In this document: piece after piece, positions 42,119-51,463 of the stretch
Position numbering within the stretch: the first letter of the stretch is position 1
Layout: every line of letters starts with the position of its first letter
Assembly: GCA_002798195.1 (NCBI GenBank)
Contig: NWQM01000012.1
Location: forward strand, 23,639 to 87,638
Direction: 5' to 3'
Origin: Lysobacteraceae bacterium NML03-0222
GTDB lineage: Bacteria; Pseudomonadota; Gammaproteobacteria; Xanthomonadales; Xanthomonadaceae
DNA length: 64,000 nucleotides
Made by a program: the position numbers and the translations under genes
Notes under the pieces: model-generated
The model's input: the letters and a program-made list of their open reading frames with translations, nothing else
Told to the model about the DNA's origin: nothing
The model's database searches: none

Positions 42119-43418
42119 GGCCGCTTTCGGCCTGCAGTCGTTGCAGCAGCAGTTTGTCGATACGCGGGCCGTCCAGGTCGATGACCTCGATGCGCCAGCC
42201 CGCCCACTCCAGGTATTCACCTACATGCGGGATACGACCGAAATGGGCAATCAACATGCCGGCAGCGGTGTGGTAGTCGTGCTCGTCCTCTCCCGGCAGG
42301 CGGCTGCTTGCAATCAGCTCGCGCAAATCATCGACCGGCAGGCTGGCATCGACCAGTAGCGAGCCATCCTCGCGTACCGTGACCATGGGCTGGCTGTCGG
42401 CGCTTTCACCGCTGGCCTGCAATCTGCCAATCACCGCACCCAGCACATCATTGATGGTGACCATGCCGGAGATGTCGCCATATTCGTCCACCACCAAGGC
42501 CAGCGACTGCTGTTCTTCGCGGAAGATTTCCAAAAGCTTCATGGCATGGGTGGATTCAGAGACGAAAACGGCCGGGCGCAGTTCGCGGAACAGGTCAAGC
42601 CGGGTTTGGTCAAGGTCATGCAGCAGGGCTTTGACTTCCAGCACACCCAGTACGTTTTGATCATCGCCGCGATACACCGGATAGCGTGAGAACGGCGTGG
42701 CGCGCATGGTGGCGAGGTTGTGCTCGAAGTCGGCCTCGGCATCCAGCCAACTGATGCGGGTGCGTGGCGTCATCAGGCTTTCGGCATCACGATCGCCCAA
42801 GCGCATCACCCGGTTCATCATATTGCGCTCGTCAAGGTCAATCACGCCCTGCTCATGACTTTCACTGACCAAGAGGCGGATTTCTTCTTCGGTGATCGCG
42901 CTCTTGTCATCGTCACGGATGCCCAAAAGGCGCAATACCAGGCGGGTGAGGGCGCCAAGGGCAAATACGACCGGCTTTGCCAGCGTGGCCAGCACATCCA
43001 GCGGAATGGCGACCAGGCTGGCAATGCGCTCGGAATTGGTGATGGCAAGGCGCTTGGGAACCAGCTCGCCGAAGATGACTTGACCTGCGGTAATCAGCGT
43101 GACCGCCGTACCAATGCCGATCGGGCGTGTGTATTGGGTGGCGGCAGGCCAGAGCGTCTCCAGCCAGCCGGCAATCAAAAGACCGATGGCCTCACCGCCA
43201 AACACGCCGGTCAGAATGCCAATCAGGGTGATGCCGACCTGTACGGTGGAGAGCAGATTGTCCGGCTGCTCGGCCAATGCCAATGCCTTGGCCGCACCAC
43301 GCGAAGTTTCAGCCATTTGCTTGAGGCGGAGTTTGCGTGAAGTGACCAGTGCCATTTCCGACATGGCGAAAAATCCGTTCAACGCAATCAGTGCGATGAC
43401 GATCAGCAACTCAAACAC
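42111..43418 (-). CDS. HlyC/CorC-family transporter with CNNM and CBS domains
   Basis: This 435-residue protein starts with a CNNM (DUF21) membrane domain of four helices (about residues 1-190). Two CBS domains (about 200-340) and a C-terminal CorC_HlyC domain (about 350-430) complete it. Landmarks are MSEMALVTSRKLRLKQ near the start, VIFGELVPKRLAI in the membrane part and EYGDISGMVTINDVLGAVIG in the CBS pair. Proteins of this class export magnesium or related divalent ions or regulate CorA. It is probably co-transcribed with exoD. Confidence 0.9.
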   Translation of the reverse strand: MFELLIVIALIALNGFFAMSEMALVTSRKLRLKQMAETSRGAAKALALAEQPDNLLSTVQVGITLIGILTGVFGGEAIGLLIAGWLETLWPAATQYTRPIGIGTAVTLITAGQVIFGELVPKRLAITNSERIASLVAIPLDVLATLAKPVVFALGALTRLVLRLLGIRDDDKSAITEEEIRLLVSESHEQGVIDLDERNMMNRVMRLGDRDAESLMTPRTRISWLDAEADFEHNLATMRATPFSRYPVYRGDDQNVLGVLEVKALLHDLDQTRLDLFRELRPAVFVSESTHAMKLLEIFREEQQSLALVVDEYGDISGMVTINDVLGAVIGRLQASGESADSQPMVTVREDGSLLVDASLPVDDLRELIASSRLPGEDEHDYHTAAGMLIAHFGRIPHVGEYLEWAGWRIEVIDLDGPRIDKLLLQRLQAESGHE

Positions 43419-43596
43419 GGCAGTACCCGGTCAGGGAGGGGGACGTCAGCCAGGAGGCAGGGGCGGGCGCAGGGTCAGGATCCATGGTCGTTACGATAAA
43501 AATTGCCCGAATCATAGCAGGCAGGCTGCAAAGCGTGTGTTGATGAAGTGAAGCCAGGCAGGTCGGTTGTGTCGTGCTTTGCGGCTGGCAAGGAGA

Positions 43597-45255
43597 TTAA
43601 AGGGGCGGCAAGCCGTAGCCTTTGACCTGATTGCGCCCGGCACGCTTGGCTTGATATAGCGCGGCATCGGCGCGCTCAAGCAGGGTGGAGGCGCTGTCTT
43701 GCGCATCAGGTGCGAGTGTGCAGACGCCAATGCTGAGCGTAGCTCGCGGCGCAATGGGCGAGAAGGCGTGCCTGATGTCCAGAGCGCGTACATTGTGCGC
43801 AATCGACTCGGCAATCTTGAGCGCATTGGGTAGATCGGTTTCCGGCAAGAGCAGGGCCAGCTCATCGCCACCGTAGCGGCTGGCAAGGTCGCGCGGGCGG
43901 CGGGCTTTTTCCACGACTACTTCGGAGATTGCCTGCAGCAATGCATCCCCAGCCTGGTGACCATAGTTGTCGTTGTACTGCTTGAAATGATCCAGGTCGA
44001 TAAGCAGCAGTGAGATGGGCTTGCCAGTACGCTTTGCACTGGCGACTTCGCGCTTTATGGAAACTTCAAACATATGCCGGTTGGCCAGTGCCGTCAGACC
44101 GTCGGAATTGGCCATGTGCTGGGATTTTTTCAGACTGCGGGACAAGGAAATGAAGGCTCCGGCAGCAATCACCAGCGCTGCTGAAGCCGGTGCAAACCAG
44201 ATGTGTCTTGCATTCAATAACAGGAGGCTGAGCAGGAAGGTGGCTGCCAGTGCCGCAGCGGCATAAATCCAGGGGTTGAGTCTGGGCTCGTGAAGGCGAC
44301 GAAGTCCTGCGGGTATGAGCACCAAAATGATGCCAAACGCCAATTGCCAGGGCAGGCTCAGAGGCTGGACAAAGCCGCCATGCAGCAGTGTGTTTAAAAC
44401 CTCGGCGTGATATTCCACCCCCGAAATGCGGTTGCTGCCATTTTGGGCGGGAATCACCACATCGCGGACCAAGCCGCTGCTGGTGACACCGACCAGCACC
44501 CATTTGTCGCGCAAGGTGGCAGCGACTTCCTCATCGTTGATGACATCTACATAGGGAATGCGCCGGAAGCGCTGGGCGGGCACATAGGGCAGCAAAACTT
44601 CGCGGTCACGAATCCATAGAAACGGCGAATTCGCGGCTTCGCTCTGGCGCTCATGCGCTGGCCTTGGGGGGAGGTATTGGTGACGGATATTCTTGTCCAG
44701 AAGTGCCAGCGCCAGTGCCGGCCAGTGTGGGGCGCCGAGTCCGGAATACAGATAGGCATGGCGGGCAATGCCGTCATCGTCAGTGACGATTTCCACATGC
44801 CCAAGAGCTGCCGCTGCCTTGGCCAGCGACGGGATGGGCAGCAGCTCTACCAGTGGCTCGCCGGGGGCGGCAGGCTCGGCTGCCACCGGCAAAACGACGC
44901 GACCATTGCGGGCAATGGACTGGGCAAGTGCTTCGTCACCTTCGATATTGTGGTAATCGGGCTCGGAGAACAGGATGTCCATGGCGATGCCGCGTGCCTG
45001 GTGATCGCTGACTTTGTCGATGAATTCGGCATGAACATGGCGCGGCCAAGGCCAGCGACCCAATGCAGCCAGACTTTTTTCATCGATGGCGACGATACGG
45101 ATATCGTCACTGACGGCAGGGCTGAGCTGTCGCAGCATGCGGTCGTACAGCCAAGCATCGAGCTGTTGCGTCAAGCCAAGTGCAGTCATCAGACTGACGC
45201 TCAGGACAGCCAGGCAAACCAAAAGCCAGCGCGGGTAAATCCTGCTGTGGGGCAT
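43597..45255 (-). CDS. CHASE2-domain diguanylate cyclase
   Basis: The protein has 552 residues from the ATG at 45255. A first membrane helix is followed by a periplasmic CHASE2 sensor domain (about residues 45-300). Three helices (about 305-385) and a GGDEF domain (about 390-545) follow. The active site reads RYGGDELALLL, so the fifth residue is Leu466 rather than Phe; the catalytic GGDE is intact at 462-465. The inhibitory RxxD site (Arg453-Asp456) is present. The next gene upstream encodes a FecR/LysM protein and only one base separates the two. Confidence 0.92.
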   Translation of the reverse strand: MPHSRIYPRWLLVCLAVLSVSLMTALGLTQQLDAWLYDRMLRQLSPAVSDDIRIVAIDEKSLAALGRWPWPRHVHAEFIDKVSDHQARGIAMDILFSEPDYHNIEGDEALAQSIARNGRVVLPVAAEPAAPGEPLVELLPIPSLAKAAAALGHVEIVTDDDGIARHAYLYSGLGAPHWPALALALLDKNIRHQYLPPRPAHERQSEAANSPFLWIRDREVLLPYVPAQRFRRIPYVDVINDEEVAATLRDKWVLVGVTSSGLVRDVVIPAQNGSNRISGVEYHAEVLNTLLHGGFVQPLSLPWQLAFGIILVLIPAGLRRLHEPRLNPWIYAAAALAATFLLSLLLLNARHIWFAPASAALVIAAGAFISLSRSLKKSQHMANSDGLTALANRHMFEVSIKREVASAKRTGKPISLLLIDLDHFKQYNDNYGHQAGDALLQAISEVVVEKARRPRDLASRYGGDELALLLPETDLPNALKIAESIAHNVRALDIRHAFSPIAPRATLSIGVCTLAPDAQDSASTLLERADAALYQAKRAGRNQVKGYGLPPL

Positions 45256-45256
45256 G

Positions 45257-46885
45257 TCAGAGCAACAGCAGCAGCGTACCGCCGACAACGCCCAAGACCT
45301 TGCAGGCAGTACAGCCGAGTTTCACCGTTTGAGTGGGGCCGGGGGGGTGCTCAAAGCCATCTTCTTCCACCAATATCACGCGCAGATACCAGCTGCCGGA
45401 GCGAATATCGGGCAGTTCGATGCGATTGTCTTCCACAATCCGGTCAACACGCAGCTTCTGGAATGCGGCATCTTGTGCCAGCTGGAAACGGAATTTCTGA
45501 CCTTCTGCGGCCTTGTCCCAGCGCACCTTGAGTATGCCCGCATCGCTATCGGCACTGGCTGCAGGCCCCTCATTGGCAGGCAGAACCGTGAATGGCATGG
45601 CAAGGCTCCAAGCGCCTTGTTTGCCATTGGCATCGGTGGCAGCGATGCGCCATTGATATTGACCGGGGGGCAAGTCTTGCTCGGTACGCCAATCGCTGCG
45701 TTGCAGATTGTCTCGGGAAAGCAGGGGGGTGTCGAAGCTACCTTCTGCGGTGGCGATTTGCAGCCGATAACGGATGCCTTTTTCGGTCAAAGCCGTCCAG
45801 CGCAGTCGCGGACGCGGCCCGGCGATCTGGTCATCATCGCTTGGAGAAAGCACCAGTGGCGGGGAGGGTTGAGGAGCGATTTCGACGTGGCGACTGGCAT
45901 CCATGCCTTCCAGGCCATTGGCAGCTATCGCGCGCACGCGCAAATACAGTGCCCCTTCGTGATGGAGAGCAAGTGAGGCACTGGCACGTTCGGTTTGGGT
46001 ATCCAGCAGCAAGGTCTGAAACTGCGCATCGGCACTTGCCTGCAGGCGATAACGCACGGCACCGGGAATCGCCTGCCAGGACAGGGGCGCCGGTACGCGC
46101 AGGATATATTCGGGAATAGCCGACAAATCAGGTGCTGGCAGCAACTCAACCGGGGTGCCGGGACGCCCATCCTGACTGACCGTGCCTTGTCCGCCATTGA
46201 GCATGACTTGCCTGGCGCCCCCGGCGGCAGCGACTTTGCCTTGCAGCACTTCGGTGCGGCTTTGTGCCTGATTGGCCACGCTGCGGAATTCAGTGCCACG
46301 CACACTGGACATCATGCCGGGTGTTTCCACCACATAGCGCGAGGCCGATTGCGTGCGTGGCCGCACCAGTGAGCTGATTCGGCCACGGGGCAGATGCAGG
46401 TGAATATTGAAAATGCCGGTGTCGCCATAGGCATCAAGTCGGGTCAGGGAAAGCTCGCTATCACCATGGACGCGCACTTGCGAGCCATCGGCAAAGGCCA
46501 GTGTCAGGCTGGCATCGGTACTGCTGCGCAGCAGCGCACCTGCGGGCAGTTTCAAGCCCGCCTGGACATTGAGCGTGCGACCTTCGACCACCGCTTCGGC
46601 AGCTCCATTGCTGGCAACAACTTCTGCAGAAGTCGGCTGATGGCGCAGCCAGCTGACTGGGATGGAGATGATTGTGCCAGGTGGCAGTCCATGGGGATTA
46701 TGGATTTTGTTGTGGCGCAGCAGGCGCTCGGAGTGCACATCGGCACGCAGATACTTGCTGGCGATATTCCAGGGGTTGTCACCCGGACGCATCCGGTAAC
46801 GCCAGTCAGCCGCTTGAGCCTGCCCCAGACTTAACAGCAATGCGATGGCAAGGATGAATGGGGATTTTGGTTTCAGAGCAATCAT
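45257..46885 (-). CDS. LysM- and FecR-domain exported protein
   Basis: The protein has 542 residues from the ATG at 46885, chosen because it gives a normal signal peptide ending near AQA; an ATG at 46966 would bury it. A LysM peptidoglycan-binding domain (YRMRPGDNPWNIASKYL) follows directly. A FecR domain with VRGTEFRSV comes next, and then several fibronectin-like beta-sandwich repeats. A hydrophobic tail with two cysteines (GCTACK, then a run of leucines) ends the protein, possibly an anchor. It is adjacent to and probably co-transcribed with a CHASE2 cyclase, a pairing I know from other Proteobacteria. The FecR domain may sense or signal, but the ligand is unknown. Confidence 0.87.
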   Translation of the reverse strand: MIALKPKSPFILAIALLLSLGQAQAADWRYRMRPGDNPWNIASKYLRADVHSERLLRHNKIHNPHGLPPGTIISIPVSWLRHQPTSAEVVASNGAAEAVVEGRTLNVQAGLKLPAGALLRSSTDASLTLAFADGSQVRVHGDSELSLTRLDAYGDTGIFNIHLHLPRGRISSLVRPRTQSASRYVVETPGMMSSVRGTEFRSVANQAQSRTEVLQGKVAAAGGARQVMLNGGQGTVSQDGRPGTPVELLPAPDLSAIPEYILRVPAPLSWQAIPGAVRYRLQASADAQFQTLLLDTQTERASASLALHHEGALYLRVRAIAANGLEGMDASRHVEIAPQPSPPLVLSPSDDDQIAGPRPRLRWTALTEKGIRYRLQIATAEGSFDTPLLSRDNLQRSDWRTEQDLPPGQYQWRIAATDANGKQGAWSLAMPFTVLPANEGPAASADSDAGILKVRWDKAAEGQKFRFQLAQDAAFQKLRVDRIVEDNRIELPDIRSGSWYLRVILVEEDGFEHPPGPTQTVKLGCTACKVLGVVGGTLLLLL

Positions 46886-47022
46886 TGCCGGAGACTGGCT
46901 GCCAGCCAAGAATGAAGATTTCAAGCTGTCGCTTCCTGTGGGGCTGGATTTTTTGGGGGAGGTCATTGTAATGCCAGCAATGCGTTAGAGTGCGGCTACC
47001 AATCATGCAAGGGGAGTGCGGT

Positions 47023-48399
47023 ATGCGAGTTCATTTCCATGGCGCAGCCGGCAGAGTGACTGGCTCGATGCATCTGATCGAGGCTGAAGGCAGGCGCATC
47101 CTGCTTGACTGCGGCATGGTGCAGGGCAGTGCCGAGGCCGAGGCACTGAACAGGGAGGACTTTCCTTTTGAAGTGTCCGGTCTGGATGCTGTGGTGGTGT
47201 CTCATGCCCATATCGACCATATTGGCCGACTGCCACAATTGCTCTTGCGGGGCTTTAACGGGCCGATTTTTCTGCAAGAGGCTACAGCCGAGTTGTTGCC
47301 GGTGATGTTGATGGACGCGGCATCACTTCAGGAGACTGAAGCCGAGCGCAGCAACCGCAGGCGCGGAAACCATGAGCCCCGCATTGAACCGCTCTATACC
47401 CATGAGGATGTCACGGCGTTGCTGCCGCGCTTGCAGCCTTTGCCCTATCAGCACAGCCATGAAATCTTGCCGGGTGTGTTTCTGCAGCTACATGATGCCG
47501 GGCATATCCTCGGCTCCAGTATCGTTACTTTGCAGGCAGAAGGTAAAACCCTGGTTTTTTCTGGTGATTTGGGTCCTGATGGCACGCCGATTCTGCGCGA
47601 TCCGGAAAAACGTCCGCATGCAGACTTGCTGCTGATGGAGTCCACCTACGGCAATCGCAATCATCGTCAGCGCAGCGATACCATCCATGAACTGGGCGAA
47701 GTGCTGGACAGCGCATGGCGGATGCGTGGCAATGTGCTGATTCCAGCCTTCGCCGTCGGGCGTGCACAAGAGTTGCTGTACTGGCTTGCCCAACACTGGG
47801 ATGAATGGCAGTTATCGCGCTGGCGGATTTTTCTCGACAGTCCGATGGCTGCCAAAGTGCTGCGGGTGTATCAAAGGCATCATGCCCTGTTTGATGAGGA
47901 AGCCCGGGCGGTTTGGCGCGATAGGCCCAATCCGTTTCAATTGCCGAACATGCACATCACCGAGACGGTGGATGAGTCCATGGCCATCAACCGTATCGAG
48001 AACGGCTGCATCATCATTGCCGGCAGCGGGATGGCCAATGGGGGGCGCATCCTGCATCACTTTCGGCACCGGCTTGGACGGCGTGAAAACCATCTGGTAT
48101 TTGTCGGCTATCAGGCTGAAGGCACGCTGGGGCGGCGCCTGGTCGATGGCGCACCCTGGGTGCGCATCCACGGACATGATTATCGTGTCAATGCCCAGCG
48201 GCATACCGTGGGCGGGTTGTCGGCACATGCCGACCAAAGTGGATTGCTGGCATGGTATGGCGGTTTTGAGTGCCCGCAGCCGGTGGCATTGGTGCACGGC
48301 GAAGATTTGGCGCGAGAGGCATTGGCCGGTGAAATCCAGCAGCGTTTTGGCGTGCAGGCGCTGCTGGCAAGGCCGGGGATGACGCTTGAGGTTGCTTGA
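47023..48399 (+). CDS. Metallo-beta-lactamase/beta-CASP RNase-like protein
   Basis: The protein has 458 residues from the ATG at 47023, with AAGGGGAG about ten bases before. It has the MBL motif HAHIDHIG, a second ligand region HDAGHILGS and the beta-CASP insert. AFAVGRAQELLYWL, AGSGMANGGRILHH and SAHADQ near the C-terminus mark the beta-CASP motifs A-C of the CPSF/YsoB-type nucleases. Relatives cleave RNA, and exact targets in gammaproteobacteria are uncertain. It is divergent from the FecR gene and its 3' neighbour is a hypothetical gene on the opposite strand. Confidence 0.88.
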   Translation: MRVHFHGAAGRVTGSMHLIEAEGRRILLDCGMVQGSAEAEALNREDFPFEVSGLDAVVVSHAHIDHIGRLPQLLLRGFNGPIFLQEATAELLPVMLMDAASLQETEAERSNRRRGNHEPRIEPLYTHEDVTALLPRLQPLPYQHSHEILPGVFLQLHDAGHILGSSIVTLQAEGKTLVFSGDLGPDGTPILRDPEKRPHADLLLMESTYGNRNHRQRSDTIHELGEVLDSAWRMRGNVLIPAFAVGRAQELLYWLAQHWDEWQLSRWRIFLDSPMAAKVLRVYQRHHALFDEEARAVWRDRPNPFQLPNMHITETVDESMAINRIENGCIIIAGSGMANGGRILHHFRHRLGRRENHLVFVGYQAEGTLGRRLVDGAPWVRIHGHDYRVNAQRHTVGGLSAHADQSGLLAWYGGFECPQPVALVHGEDLAREALAGEIQQRFGVQALLARPGMTLEVA

Positions 48400-48429
48400 T
48401 TTGCCTGGATGGATTCTGAAGTAAAAGAA

Positions 48430-48777
48430 TTACGGCGCAGGGGGGCTGAATTTGCCGTTTTTTGTGGCCTGGAGTATTGCTTCGCAGGCATTGGTATAGG
48501 CGGCCTCTGACGCTGCAATGACATCGTTGGGGATGCCGGCTGTGCTCAAGCCTTCTGGCAGGTGTGCTTGCTGCATCTTGAGGTTGAGTTGCAGCAGTGT
48601 ATGCATGTTTTCCGGCAAGGTTGCACGTGCCAGTAGTAGTTGCAGTGCCTTTTCTGCGGCAAGGGTGCGCGCGATCAAGTCTGCGATGAGCTGCTTGTCC
48701 GTAGGCATGGTGTCGTGCGCTGGCGTGTCATCCGGGTGCATGGTAGTGGCTTGAGCGTTTGGGGCAGTGAGTGCCAT
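48430..48777 (-). CDS. Hypothetical protein, 115 residues
   Basis: I do not recognise a family. The frame is 115 residues from the ATG at 48777, or 125 from a GTG at 48807; neither has a convincing ribosome binding site. The first 35 residues are Thr-, Ala- and Pro-rich and probably disordered. The rest is predicted helical (about 50-115) with Leu- and Ala-rich repeats and a central LLQLNLKMQQAHL. It has no signal peptide, membrane helix or cysteines typical of metal binding. It is convergent with the beta-CASP gene and divergent from nqrA, so its promoter lies near that of nqrA. Confidence 0.45.
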   Translation of the reverse strand: MALTAPNAQATTMHPDDTPAHDTMPTDKQLIADLIARTLAAEKALQLLLARATLPENMHTLLQLNLKMQQAHLPEGLSTAGIPNDVIAASEAAYTNACEAILQATKNGKFSPPAP

Positions 48778-48906
48778 TTCAGGATTGTTGTTTGACGCAA
48801 CTCTCACAAGTTCGAGTTGGGCATCCGTTAAGATATCCTGCTTTGGGCTGCGCCAGTGGGGCAGCTTGCCAAATAGCCACCTTATCTTTTCAGGTCGCCA
48901 ACACCC

Positions 48907-50250
48907 ATGATTAAAATCAAAAACGGCCTAGACCTGCCCATCGCGGGCGCGCCGGTGCAGCAGATAGCGGCTGCGCCACTGGTGCGCAGTGTGGCAGTCA
49001 TCGGTGCCGATTACCCCGGCTTGAAGCCCACCATGGCCGTTCAGGTGGGCGAGAGGGTACAACTTGGTCAGGTGCTTTTTTCAGACAAAAACAGCCCCGG
49101 TGTGCATATCACTGCGCCGGCTGCCGGTGTGGTCAGCGCCATCCATCGGGGTGAGCGTCGTGTGCTGCAGTCGGTAGTGATTGATATTGATGACGAAGGA
49201 AGCGCCATCGACTTCACCCCGTATGCGCCGGTGCAATTGCCCAGCCTGCCGGAAGCCCAAGTGCGCGAAACCCTGCAAAAATCCGGCCTGTGGGCGGCAC
49301 TGCGTACCCGGCCGTACAGCAAGATTCCTGCGGTGGATGCCGAGCCGGAAGCGATTTTTGTCACCGCCATCGACACCCATCCGCTGGCTGCCGACCCGGC
49401 AGTGGTCATTGCACAGTATGCCGATGATTTCCGCCACGGCCTGCAAGTATTGATGCGCCTGACCTCTACCCTGTGGCTGTGCAAGGCCGCTGGCGTGAAT
49501 CTGCCGGGCGAGGATGTGGCCGGGGTGCGCACTGAAAGCTTCCAGGGACCGCATCCGGCCGGACTTGTGGGGACGCATATCCATTTTCTGCATCCGGTAT
49601 CGGCCAGTCGCATGGTCTGGCATATCAGTTATCAGGATGTGATTGCCATCGGCAAGCTGTTCACCACCGGCAAGCTGTGGGTGGAGCGCATTGTTTCGCT
49701 GGCAGGGCCTGCGGTGCAAAAACCGCAGCTTGTCCGCACCCGGCTGGGGGCAAACCTTGCCGAGCTCACGGCGGGACAATTGCACGCGGGCGAGACGCGC
49801 GTGGTGTCCGGCTCGCTGCTGGGCGGGCGTACCGCACAGGGGGCGTATGCCTATCTGGGGCGTTATCACCTGCAGGTGAGCTGCCTCAATGAAGGTCGCG
49901 AGCGCGAAATGCTGCACTACCTGCGTCCGGGTATCGAGAAGCACTCGGTAACCGGCGCGTTCCTGTCCCGGTTCCTTGGCCGCAAGCTGCTCAAGCTCAC
50001 GACCACCACCAACGGCAGCGCCCGAGCCATGGTGCCCATTGGCAGTTATGAGGCGGTGATGCCGCTCGACATCCTGCCGACCCAGCTGTTGCGTGCGTTG
50101 ATCATGGGTGATACCGAGATGGCGCAGAAGCTCGGCTGTCTGGAGCTGGACGAGGAAGACCTGGCGCTATGCACCTATGTATGCCCGGGCAAATACGAAT
50201 ATGGCCCGATTCTGCGGGACAACCTGACCCGAATCGAGAAGGAGGGCTGA
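48907..50250 (+). CDS. nqrA: Na+-translocating NADH:quinone reductase subunit A
   Basis: This 447-residue cytoplasmic subunit begins MIKIKNGLDLPIAGAP, the conserved NqrA N-terminus. It carries a barrel-sandwich lobe and a helical C-terminal part, and contributes to the ubiquinone-binding region at the membrane side. No cofactor motif is expected in NqrA. It is the first gene of nqrABCDEF, and the next gene starts one base after its stop. The 99 bases upstream back to the divergent hypothetical gene probably contain the promoter, but I could not define it with confidence. Confidence 0.97.
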   Translation: MIKIKNGLDLPIAGAPVQQIAAAPLVRSVAVIGADYPGLKPTMAVQVGERVQLGQVLFSDKNSPGVHITAPAAGVVSAIHRGERRVLQSVVIDIDDEGSAIDFTPYAPVQLPSLPEAQVRETLQKSGLWAALRTRPYSKIPAVDAEPEAIFVTAIDTHPLAADPAVVIAQYADDFRHGLQVLMRLTSTLWLCKAAGVNLPGEDVAGVRTESFQGPHPAGLVGTHIHFLHPVSASRMVWHISYQDVIAIGKLFTTGKLWVERIVSLAGPAVQKPQLVRTRLGANLAELTAGQLHAGETRVVSGSLLGGRTAQGAYAYLGRYHLQVSCLNEGREREMLHYLRPGIEKHSVTGAFLSRFLGRKLLKLTTTTNGSARAMVPIGSYEAVMPLDILPTQLLRALIMGDTEMAQKLGCLELDEEDLALCTYVCPGKYEYGPILRDNLTRIEKEG

Positions 50251-50251
50251 G

Positions 50252-51463
50252 ATGGGCTTGAGATCCTGGCTGGAAAAAATGGAGCCGCATGTTCACAAGG
50301 GCGGCAAGTACGAAAAGTGGTACGCGCTGTACGAAGCGGTGGATACCTTCCTGTACCGTCCCGGCAGCGTCACCCGCGCCAATGCCCATGTGCGTGACAG
50401 CATTGACTTAAAGCGCATCATGATTCTGGTGTGGCTGTGCACCTTCCCGGCAGTGTTTTTTGGCATGTGGAATGCGGGCTATCAGGCCAATCTGGTGTTT
50501 GCCGCGCAGCCGGAGCTGCTATCTGCACAGACCGACTGGCGCTATGCGCTGATGGCCTCGCTGGGCGGCTTCAACCCGTCCAGCCTTTACGACAACCTGC
50601 TGCTCGGCGCGCTGCATTTCGTGCCGATTTATGCGGTGACTTTCATCGTCGGCGGCTTCTGGGAAATCCTGTTTGCCTCCATCCGCCGCCATGAAGTCAA
50701 CGAAGGCTTTTTCGTCACCTCGGTGCTGTTTGCGCTAAGCCTGCCGCCGACCATCCCCTTGTGGCAGGCGGCACTGGGCATCAGTTTTGGTGTGGTACTG
50801 GGCAAGGAAGTCTTTGGCGGCACCGGCAAGAACTTCATCAACCCGGCGCTGGCAGGACGCGCCTTCCTGTTCTTTGCCTATCCGGCCTCGCTTTCGGGCG
50901 ATGCGGTCTGGAATGTGGTCGATGGCTATGCGGGCGCTACGGCGCTTAGCCAGGCGGCCAGCGGCGGCGTGGCGGCATTGGCAGAAAACGGCCTGAGCTG
51001 GTGGGACGCCTTCCTGGGCTTCATGCCCGGCTCGGTAGGCGAAACCAGTACGCTTGCCATTCTGATTGGCGGCATCGCACTGCTCATCATGCGTATTGCC
51101 GCTTGGCGTATTGTGGCCGGGGTGATGCTCGGCATGGTGGCATTCAGCCTGTTGCTCAACGCGATTGGCTCGGACAGCAATCCGATGTTTGCGCTGCCTT
51201 GGTACTGGCATCTGGTGCTGGGCGGCTTTGCGCTTGGCATGATGTTCATGGCCACCGACCCGGTATCGGCGTCCATGACCAATACCGGCAAGTGGATTTT
51301 CGGCGCTTTGATTGGCGTGATGGCGGTGATGATTCGCGTCATCAACCCGGCCTTCCCCGAGGGCATGATGCTTGCCATCTTGTTCGCCAACCTGTTCGCG
51401 CCGCTGATTGACCATTTCGTCATCCGCGCCAATATCAAACGGAGGGCCAAGCGCCATGAGTAA
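50252..51463 (+). CDS. nqrB: Na+-NQR subunit B
   Basis: This 403-residue membrane subunit has about ten helices. It carries a covalent FMN on a threonine in the motif DGYAGATALS, here Thr230, and probably binds riboflavin as well. In Vibrio the equivalent motif has Ser instead of Ala before GAT. The N-terminal cytoplasmic tail starts MGLRSWLEKMEPH, as usual. It overlaps nqrC by eight bases and is the main Na+ path with NqrD/E. Confidence 0.97.
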   Translation: MGLRSWLEKMEPHVHKGGKYEKWYALYEAVDTFLYRPGSVTRANAHVRDSIDLKRIMILVWLCTFPAVFFGMWNAGYQANLVFAAQPELLSAQTDWRYALMASLGGFNPSSLYDNLLLGALHFVPIYAVTFIVGGFWEILFASIRRHEVNEGFFVTSVLFALSLPPTIPLWQAALGISFGVVLGKEVFGGTGKNFINPALAGRAFLFFAYPASLSGDAVWNVVDGYAGATALSQAASGGVAALAENGLSWWDAFLGFMPGSVGETSTLAILIGGIALLIMRIAAWRIVAGVMLGMVAFSLLLNAIGSDSNPMFALPWYWHLVLGGFALGMMFMATDPVSASMTNTGKWIFGALIGVMAVMIRVINPAFPEGMMLAILFANLFAPLIDHFVIRANIKRRAKRHE

